Assembly: GCA_914767715.1 (NCBI GenBank) | Contig: OU612073.1 | Location: 10,046,001-10,110,000 of the forward strand | DNA length: 64,000 nucleotides | Direction of reading: 5' to 3' | DNA from: Membranipora membranacea | Taxonomy: Eukaryota > Bryozoa > Gymnolaemata > Cheilostomatida > Membraniporidae | Part shown: in pieces, positions 55,901 through 64,000 of the stretch | Layout of the letters: each line of letters begins with the position of its first letter | Position numbering within the stretch: the first letter of the stretch is position 1 | Program-made: the position numbers and the translations under genes | The notes under the pieces: model-generated | What the model was told of the DNA's origin: nothing | The model's input: only the letters and a program-made list of their open reading frames with translations | The model's database searches: none

Positions 55901-58900
55901 CGTAGAGAATATAATGAAGATGAGTCCTCTTATAATACAAGGATTATGGGAGCACTCATCACCTCTTCTTATGTTACCTCATGTAGCTGAGCAACAACTG
56001 AAACATCTCAATACTAGAAAGGTAAGTCAGACTGAGGGTTCAGGCCTCCACTTCCTGTCAGCTTGGAATGTTGGACTGGGCTTGGTTGAAGTGATGTCAT
56101 GTCAGCAAAAAGTCCTGGTGTGCTGCTAATTATGCAGTAATTTTGCAAACTCAACTGCTTACAGAGGGTCAAGGGGCTATGTAAAAGGTTTGGATATACA
56201 TATTTGAACTCTTGTTTCTTGAAAGGTAAGTTGGGCTCAAACTGAGTGATCAGGCCTCCTCTCTTCCTCTCTGCTAAGTACATGCATTTGTGAATGGCTG
56301 GAGTGAAGTCATATCATCGCAAACACCTTCTGATCTGCTAATTATGCAGTAGTTCATCCAAACTGTGCTGTTCACAGAAGGCTCAGTGGACATGTTTTAA
56401 TGTTTTGTATCACTTGAAGCTCATTACGTGAACTCTGTTTCTCTATTTTTCCCATTCCCACTCTTATTTCAGCGAGTTATACGTAATCTGAAGCAGTTCT
56501 GTACCCTGACAGATGAGGATAGGCGTGGATTGCTCAGACATTTAGAGGATCATGAATATAGAAATATACTAAACACACTGAGAGATATGCCTGCTGTTTC
56601 TATGACATGCGACATGAAAGGTGAGCTTACTAACTGGATTAAGCTCGAGAGCAAGTCAAAAGAGTGGATGTGTGGATAATTTATATTATTTACTCTTTGA
56701 CATGGTACTGCCAGATGTCATCTTGAAATATATATGATACTTTTCAATTCTAGACATTCCTTCAAAATTCTGTTTTAGTTATTATATTATTCCATATTGA
56801 TTGGTATATGAGTGTCTTTTAATTGTCATTAAACTTCTAAAATGGTTTATATCTGCGTGTGTTATTTGCAGTGTTGGATGATGAGGACAATTCTATAACA
56901 GCTAATGCTATAGTTACAGTAAATGTGACACTAAATCGAGAATCTATGCTTGATAAGTATGGATCCGGTACCATACAAGTATATGACCCGACTGAAGGTA
57001 CGTATGACTGTCTGTCATCGCCATATTATATCTCTGGTCCTGCAGTTTCTCTTACTAGGACAAACAAACTTATCAAAAGTATGAAGAAGGGATGGCTAAC
57101 AAAGTTGAATTATGTCTCAGCCAAAATTGAAACAACTCTCAAAAGAAGCCTATCCTTATCCATAAACTGCATTTACATATACTGTGCCTACCAGAAACCT
57201 GGCCTCCAGATGCTTTGGCATATTCTGTGTAAATTGTACATTGATGATATCATGTAGCCCTTTGCCCTATGCACATTTGCTAATCAATGTTAGCAGGTGA
57301 TGAAGCAGCAGCGGGTGAGTCTAATCATGTTGGAGATGAGGCTACAGAACAACCTGCTGATGAGTCTGAAGAGCCAACAGAGGAGAAAAAGAAGACCAAG
57401 GTATGTATAAAGGGAGTCGGGTCAAGGTCAATTAAAGGTCAAGGTCAAATTATAATCCTTGTTAGCAGTTCAACACTGTTGTCACCTTCCAGGGTCCTGC
57501 TTACGGTTGTAGAGATGACTTGATAGATTGCTAGTTTTGAAGCTCAAACTCTGCCTGGGTAATAGCATGGTATTTCATTATCAACCACCTTCTGCTCATG
57601 TTGGTGGTAGCCTGTCTTGAGAAGCTTTGTTGTTGGGAGAGGTTCCCCTGCAAAAGAAAGCTTGTCAAGACAGGCTAGGTTGGTGGTTGATAGTGAAGTG
57701 TTGCTACCAGCAACCCTGGGCAGAGGTTCAGCACTTGTGTGATAGGTCGCAAAAGCTATGAGTCATGCTGGTATATGATGTTTGGTTTCCGGTCGCAGGT
57801 GTGGGAAAAAAATAAAAAGAAAGCTAAGCCAGCAGCCAAGAAAAAGAAAACCCCGGCTGTACCATATAAACCCAAATCCAAGCAGGCTGTGACCGCTGCA
57901 GTTGCCAGCTCTGGTGATGAGGAGCCAAAAGCCAACGGGGTGAGTTGGGTTATACAATATCTTTCTATCCCAATGTCATAGAAAACTGTTGGTATGTTTC
58001 ATATGTACAAATTTCTCAATCATTTGTTAGATTTGATTAGTATCTTCTTTCCTGGTGAAAGTGCTTTTGTTGTCTCTGGCAAAAGAGCATCACAATCTAA
58101 CTGGTATTTTAGTGCCGATGTTACTGTTGGTAGAATAGTTGACTAAGACCACGCTCTATCCCCTCAGTGTTTCCCCCATCACCTTCAAACCTTCACAATA
58201 CATCCATTGTTGTCTGAGAAATGTTACCTCATAAACTGATGATTTGGGACATGCTGTTATCTAGCCAGATAAATTATGCCCTTCTCCTGAAGACAAAATT
58301 ATATTTCATTGGTCAGCCTCCAGGTCACCTGTCAATTTGCTGACACAACTTTTATTGAGTCACATTGCAGTGAAGTTTCCTTGTACTATTATAATAAAAG
58401 TTTGTGAATAGAATCTTGAGTTTATCAAACTTGTCATAATAGAATTCTACCCCTTAAAACCCAGAACATGATTGTCTGACATAGAGATTAACCTTATACC
58501 TGTTATAACCCCTTCATATTTGGTAATTCAATGTATTTATTAGGAAGAGGATAACGATAGCGATGCTGATGAGGTATAAACAATAAATGTACCGCTCCTT
58601 TTTTGCCACTGCATATATGCCATCGCTGTTAATTGGAGGCTTAGAGAGAATATTGGTCTTGATTTATATTTTCAGAGTTGTGTGCTCAGTGATATAGAGG
58701 ACACAACTCTGGGTGTATATGTCTGACTTTGGGTATTATAACATGCATCTTAGGCGATTTTCATCCTAACCCCATGGGCTGCTAGAATTCATGTTATATA
58801 TGAAACATTATGCATATGGTTATGTGTGATATGATAAGACAGCGGATCCGTTTTAGGTCTTTGGTGAACAAAATCTTATTCACCTAACTGCTTGGGGAGA

Positions 58901-61885
58901 TAATGAAAGGATCAGAGGAAAATTGTTTAGATGGATAGTTTATATGGATTCAGTTGGAATGGTATCAAGGCGGAGGCTAAGGCTGTAATCTGATGTCCCA
59001 GACCCTCCAGCTTATTTGTTTGTCAAGTCTTGTGGTGATTTTGATATATCTAAATAGTTTCTCAAATCATATGCCTATTATGATCATTTGTAGACCATAG
59101 AGAAGGCTGAGGATGATACAGAGACTGTCGGAAGGTCTGAAGCTGGCTCTGACAACGAAGATGAGGAAGAGGATAGTAACTTCAACCCAGACGCTGTCGT
59201 ACAAGTAAGTATTTTTGAATGATTGATATCCACTTAGTTTTTACCGCTCAAAATAGTACATGGTGACATTGCTATCATAATAAGAGCGAGTATTACATAA
59301 AAGAAAAAACTAAAGATCAATATGTATTTGATAAAGTATGAAATATTTATATTAAACCCCCTTGTTCGATTCCCTGCACAACCCTGTCATATTATCTTTT
59401 AAACAACCCTGTAATGTCACAAGAGTATACTGACAGATATACGTTGAGAACTAACTAAAATCTTAGACCAAAAATATCAAAAGCTTTCTTGAGTGTTTTT
59501 TATGAGTTTTATGCAAGCTGTGAGTTTATACATTGCTTATTTAAATGTGCCTATACGCACTTTGTATTATGTGTTGAATTTAAAACTTTGGTTTCGTTTG
59601 TGTTCACTCACCCTTGATTGGCGCATATATATCAATCCCACTACAACCTACTATTTTTGATCTATCAGCCTATGGGCATGAATTCGTCGTCATGCTGCGC
59701 TGATGTCAGCTGTGGTAGTGGTCTTGATGCTATGGGACTTAGGAAGCGGGTGTCTGCGGCACCCGCCCCTAGGTACCAGCGAGAGGACCAGGACCAAGAG
59801 CCACAGGCTCCAAAGGCTAGTAAGGAAAGCAAGCCAGTAGCCAGTAAACCTGCAAAGGTAAAATGCTCTATAACAAACTCGCTAGGTGGTAGATGCATGG
59901 GGTACGGAAAAGGTTCAATAACCAAAATGAGTTCCATGTTATCAATGGTATAAGGGTATCATCTGAAAAATGTTTATGAAAGTTTTTGTGCTGCAAGAAT
60001 TTCATTTCATTCAAATTCATAAAATATTCCCGAAACATTTCCGTTAGAGTTGTTCTTCCGTATTTGTATGTGTTGTAATTAGTCTGGTTATGGGCAGGTT
60101 CTAACTGATAGGGTGAAGGGTCTATGCATAGACTTAATATATTATAGTAGGTGAAGTAAAGTATATTAAGTCTATGGGTTTATATAAACAGATGACTTTC
60201 TCGGTGTTTCTTCTTCATTTAACGTATGCTGTTGAGCTTTTAACTTGCTTTGATTCATGAAAATATAACGGTAACAAAATAGAACAGAAGTAGAGTCCTT
60301 GCTGGTGATGGGAGTTGTACGTTATGTCAACAATAGTATTTTATCTATCTGCTGGTTATAAACTGTAACACGAAAAGCTGTTATGATGTATGGTGTAATA
60401 TTTGCATTCTCCAACTAGATGGCTTACTGTAGTCGCTCTGCTTCAGTAGCTTCTTGCCGGTTCTCGGTAGAACAAGTATGATCCATGCTCCAAGTATGAT
60501 CTATGCTCCAAGTATGATCCATGCTCTAAGTATGATGCATGGTCCAAGTATGATCCATGCTCCAAGTATGATCCATGCTCCAAGTATGATCAATGTTCTA
60601 GAACAAGTACGATCCAATTTTCCTGCATCTCAGGTAACTCTCATTCCACTGGTAGGAAGACAAATTGGATCTTCTTATAGAAAAACCTCAATGCAATACA
60701 TTGAGTATATTTATATCACATTGTAGTCCTCACTGGATGATGATGATGATTGGGATGAAATCGAGCCAGATGTAAAGAAGAATTCGCTGGAGGCCACATC
60801 ACTCATATCACACTCTGTACATTGCCCCAACTTCCCATCAGATAAACAGGTAACTTATATGACCAGATGTGACATACAACGGTATTCAATGACTTAAAGT
60901 AGGGAAGTTGAAGGATTCTTAGTGCAAGGGCCCTTTTCCTACATAATAACTAATCACAATACTCTTTTTTTATTTTCTCAGTCTGTGTGCATATCTTTCT
61001 GTACCTCAACATCCCTTTCCCGCAGAGCTGACCATATAGTTAGTATATAATAACTCTATGGAGTCTACCAATGCGGATAATGGGAACACAGCATAATTAT
61101 CAGTGGGCCATTGATGCTTAAATTATTTTTTTTAATGTTTTCTCTAGGAATATTGGTGGCTGTATTTGTGTGATAAGAAGAAATCAGATCTGATAACAGT
61201 ACCTGTACGAGTCACCAATTTAGTGGATACTCAAGAGATTGACGTGAAATTCCCAGCTCCAAGAAAACCTGGCGTGTATCAATATACTATGTGTCTCAAA
61301 TCTGACAGCTATCTCGATATGGATCTCACACAAAACCTCAAGGTATGTGGCTCACTGCTCACTGTGCCATGACCATGCCTGGTTGACAAGCTTTATTTGT
61401 GGGTTTGGGTTGTCCACCCCTCCCCCAACCAAGCAAACAATGTCTCAGTGCTGTCTTATTATGAGAATTGTAAAGAAAACTTATCGATACTACTGAATAC
61501 TGATCATATTGAGACTATTTTATTCACAGTCCCGATTTTGATCCTCATTTTAGCACCGAAATAGTAAGGCAGATTCACTAGTTAGTTGATTGATATGAAT
61601 AAGAGTGTGCTTATCATGATTGAAATATAACTGTCCACGATGAGCCCTCAGTCTATGGCCAAAAGAAACAAAATTTGATTGAACACCTTTTAAATGGTTT
61701 GTGAAAATGTCATCAACTGTTATTTTTTTCTATTCCAGTTTGATGTGAAGGAAGCTAAGGTGATAGAGAGCCATCCACAGTGGGAGATCTCAGATGACGA
61801 GGAGGACAAAGCTTTGGAGGGTGATAACGACGGCTCATCTCTAGATGATGACGATGATAGCGAATTTGAATACGACGAAGATTAA
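49901..61885 (+). CDS. SEC63: SEC63, J-domain component of the ER translocon
   Basis: ER membrane protein that recruits BiP to Sec61/Sec62 for post-translational import. Exons: 49901-50024, 50638-50743, 51027-51141, 51525-51637, 53168-53339, 54320-54428, 54777-54871, 55311-55545, 55879-56021, 56473-56620, 56872-56997, 57297-57400, 57799-57939, 58544-58573, 59094-59204, 59669-59857, 60727-60849, 61148-61342, 61739-61885. The total divides by three: 841 aa (human 760). Seen: MPGMNFQYDEEGGTF start, three membrane segments (FYALALIPFTFWVF, YVLVVVAWILFVW, WVLMSYVVVFMVVLP), a J domain with the HPD motif (THHPDKGGDE) between TM2 and TM3, DEESRKNWEEYGNPDG, the Sec63/Brl helical region, a Lys-rich then acidic linker, the C-terminal fold (EYWWLYL ... 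KFPAPRKPG) and an acidic tail for Sec62 contact. The extra length is mainly in the charged linker, including a 30-base micro-exon (58544-58573) and a Cys cluster near 59690. Confidence 0.96.
57536..57734. repeat. 199-bp inverted-repeat element, family 2 copy
   Basis: Arms of about 85 bases: left includes CTCTGCCTGGG, ATTATCAACCACC and AGCCTGTCTTGA, mirrored on the right. The motif GTTGCTGGTAGCAACA relates it to the element at 17746. It lies in a SEC63 intron, about 65 bases before an acceptor. Confidence 0.75.
60478..60603 (+). repeat. 18-bp minisatellite, seven units
   Basis: Seven units close to ATGATCCATGCTCCAAGT in a SEC63 intron. Because 18 is a multiple of three, an apparent open frame (repeats of MIHAPS) runs through it. 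It ends beside a family 1-like fragment (GATCCAATTTTCCTGCAT). Confidence 0.9.
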
Positions 61886-63135
61886 ACGCATCTTGATTGT
61901 TTCATCAACATGCTGCCAATTTTCACTACGCTGCCAAAGTACCATTGTCAACTCGCAATAACAACCTTAAAATGAAGGAGGCCTGTCTAAGGGTGCAGAA
62001 GATTCATGTATTGCACAACGTCGCAATGAAAAGATGTCAAGATCTGCAAACTATGTCATCGTTTCAATGAGGATTGATTGTAAACAGCAGGCCACCCACA
62101 GTGATTTACAAACGAGAGACCAGTTTATGTGAGATTAATATCTAAGCTCTGTGCTGTGCCCTCTGATTATTTGGGTGTCAACAAGTGTGCCAAATCTCTA
62201 GGTAGTTCACTGTCAGATGACAGGCCAGATTAGAATATTTTCCAATCAGCAGGTTGGTAACTTAATGGGCAAGGATACAGTAAAGGCGTGAAGCAGTATT
62301 ATGTCGATTGTTATTTTCAACGGGCATTAAGTAATATCAGCTCTCTGCAATCTGTGACCGTAGATTTTTAAACAAAATTGAAATTTGATGTGGAAGAACT
62401 GGTTAGTTTTAGGTTTCAAAATTATATTGGTGCCGGTATGTCAATGTCCTATTAAAAATAATGTTACAATTTGTTTCATCCATATATATTTAAAACTATT
62501 GATTCAGCCTCATAAATGTACTCTATAATATTCAAAATCATCATATAAAAATACAAAACATGCAATAACATATCAAATTGTTTTAGTGTTTATCACAGGT
62601 AGAATCCGGACCGTCCGACTGTCTGTGTTGTTTCCAGAACACTCTTCAACTTGCAGGTTCTTCAATCAAAGTATCATGATTTCCAACCATGATACTCAAA
62701 TAACCTCCAGAATGATAGTCGGAGCAATTGAAATTTAAATTAAAACTCCACACTGATTGAGTGTTGTAGCCAACCATCCAATGAGTTGGCTCAGACCGAA
62801 AGAAGTGATGGTTTTCCCTAAGGGCTCTACGTCCCAGGGACGGGACATGTGTCAGAATATATATATATATACCTTCCTTTGTCGCTATGGTATTGGTGTT
62901 TATTTATACGGTATACCTTTTGAAATTAGGTGAAGGATCAGTTAGTAAGTGAGAAGGTATGCAATATCATTATGGTGGAAGGAGATTTTGTGTGAGCTGT
63001 GAACGTGAACCTCTTGTTACCTTGTGTCCAAAAAGGATATCACAGATTTAGCAGGACTCCTCTGTCTAGAGAATCCATGGGGATTGTCACCCCTGCATCT
63101 CAATAGGAGGCAACTCTATACCTTTGGTCTCATTC

Positions 63136-63256
63136 AGCAGGCACTAGTCTAAGTGCTCAGACTCCAAGGCGCAGGGAGTTACTTGTGCACACTATCATAG
63201 TGTGCGCGAGTAACTCCCTGCACCTTGGAGTCTGAGCACTTAGACTAAGCAGGCAC
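63136..63256. mobile_element. 103-bp palindromic element with 9-bp target duplication
   Basis: The element at 63145-63247 has 50-base arms (start TAGTCTAAGTGCTCAGACTC) with three mismatches and a 3-base loop. It is flanked by identical AGCAGGCAC at 63136-63144 and 63248-63256. The 9-bp duplication is Mutator-like in length. No coding capacity. Confidence 0.85.
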
Positions 63257-63336
63257 CGGCTTCATAGTCAATAATATAGCCCAAAATCCTATATTTTACT
63301 ACTCAGCGTTAATTGTGGGTTTGTTTTGCTAGTTCC

Positions 63337-63342
63337 AATAAA
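63337..63342 (+). terminator. SEC63: Possible SEC63 poly(A) signal AATAAA
   Basis: A clear AATAAA about 1.45 kb after the SEC63 stop. If used, the 3' UTR would include the palindromic element at 63145. Distance makes this uncertain. Confidence 0.3.
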
Positions 63343-64000
63343 CCCAATTTAGAACATAAGGCTAAATAGTTTCTCAATCAGAGTGCTGATTTCTTACCAG
63401 TGTGTGGTAATGGGCTTGCTGGAACACTGATGATGCAAGGACACCAACAATTGATTATATTCACAAATCATTTGTTATCCGACTCTGCACATTGGGAGCA
63501 ATATCATTGGCAGACTACTACATAGCTCATAAACTGCACTGGTAAGTTATATATATGAGTTTGGCTAGTGAATGTGATCATTCCACTCACTCAGTCACTC
63601 TCTAAACATTCATTCATCATCCAACACCACAGTCACTGTATCTATCTTCTTATCAAAACCAAGGCCAGAATCATATGTGTGGCTCTTAGTTTTAGCAAGG
63701 GGTAACATGCATTACCCCTTGACCTTGGTCTAATACTGTCAGTGTCACCTGACACCTGTGCTGGGTTGTCAAGGTCTTGGTCTAAGTTATTGGAGTGGAG
63801 GTGAAACAGGTGTGTTTGCACAGGGAGTAGACATGCATCTTAAGCCCTAACAGAAGAGAGAGTCAGACCCTCATGGCATCCATTAGACCTGTTATAGTCT
63901 TATCACAGCGGCCCGGGCCCTTTTTTGTTTGGAGACGGAGCAGTTGATTGCACCATTCTCCCTGATTGCACATACGTAAACAGTTAGTTAGTTTTCATAC

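Larger units (their letters stand above)
61886..64000. other. SEC63 3' flank, no further gene seen
   Basis: Probably SEC63 3' UTR followed by intergenic DNA. It contains the palindromic element 63145-63247 and an AATAAA at 63337. No coding exon is recognisable to the window end. Confidence 0.5.

Noticed and set aside
60478-60603. Regular repeats that could suggest a CRISPR array
   Set aside because: Units are contiguous 18-mers without spacers in an animal intron, so this is a minisatellite.
60454-60726. 90-codon plus-strand frame with MIHAPS repeats
   Set aside because: It is created by the 18-bp minisatellite in a SEC63 intron and has no exon signals.
1-64000. tRNA, rRNA or other structural RNA genes
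   Set aside because: I saw no cloverleaf with A/B boxes or recognisable RNA gene by eye; a covariance-model search would be decisive.

Overview
The window is animal nuclear DNA: AT-rich, with intron-dense protein genes (GT-AG introns of about 0.3 to 4 kb), a decayed non-LTR retrotransposon, many small palindromic (MITE-like) elements and micro/minisatellites. The main gene is an intersectin with two EH domains, a coiled coil, five SH3 domains and a DH-PH-C2 tail. Established knowledge is that insect and nematode intersectins lack the DH-PH-C2 tail, so a non-ecdysozoan invertebrate, probably marine, fits best. I cannot name the phylum.

Layout. 1.24-3.24 kb: 5'-truncated, frameshifted LINE reverse transcriptase. 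4.1-36.4 kb (+): intersectin, reconstructed as 37 coding exon positions, one of which has two alternatives, giving a protein of about 1,911 aa. 16.1-18.5 kb (-): a caspase-like gene nested in antisense inside an intersectin intron. 37.5-38.1 kb (-): a single-exon signal peptide/FN3/transmembrane protein. 42.4-43.8 kb (-): a multi-exon gene or remnant of an uncharacterised transposon-like family. 46.8-48.2 kb (-): TMEM107, a ciliary transition-zone protein, four exons, whose last intron has U12-type signals. 49.9-61.9 kb (+): SEC63, 19 exons, 841 aa, head-to-head with TMEM107. The remainder is repeat-rich and shows no gene I can support.

Roles. Intersectin is an endocytic scaffold and Cdc42 exchange factor. 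SEC63 is the J-domain partner of the Sec61/Sec62 translocon and BiP. TMEM107 belongs to the MKS module of the cilium. The caspase-like protein keeps the catalytic His and Cys. These genes are neighbours but not one pathway; animal genomes have no operon logic here.

Most worth a second look: a pair of interchangeable phase 1-1 exons for the first C2 strand of intersectin; the nested antisense caspase with an apparent one-base frameshift; the U12-type intron of TMEM107; a 32-bp duplication of an exon end and splice donor around a MITE; a 1.36-kb TTAA-flanked foldback element 5 bp inside an intron; and very small hairpin elements with clear target-site duplications. Splice sites were assigned by eye from frame, GT/AG signals and family similarity. 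No transcript or database was consulted.
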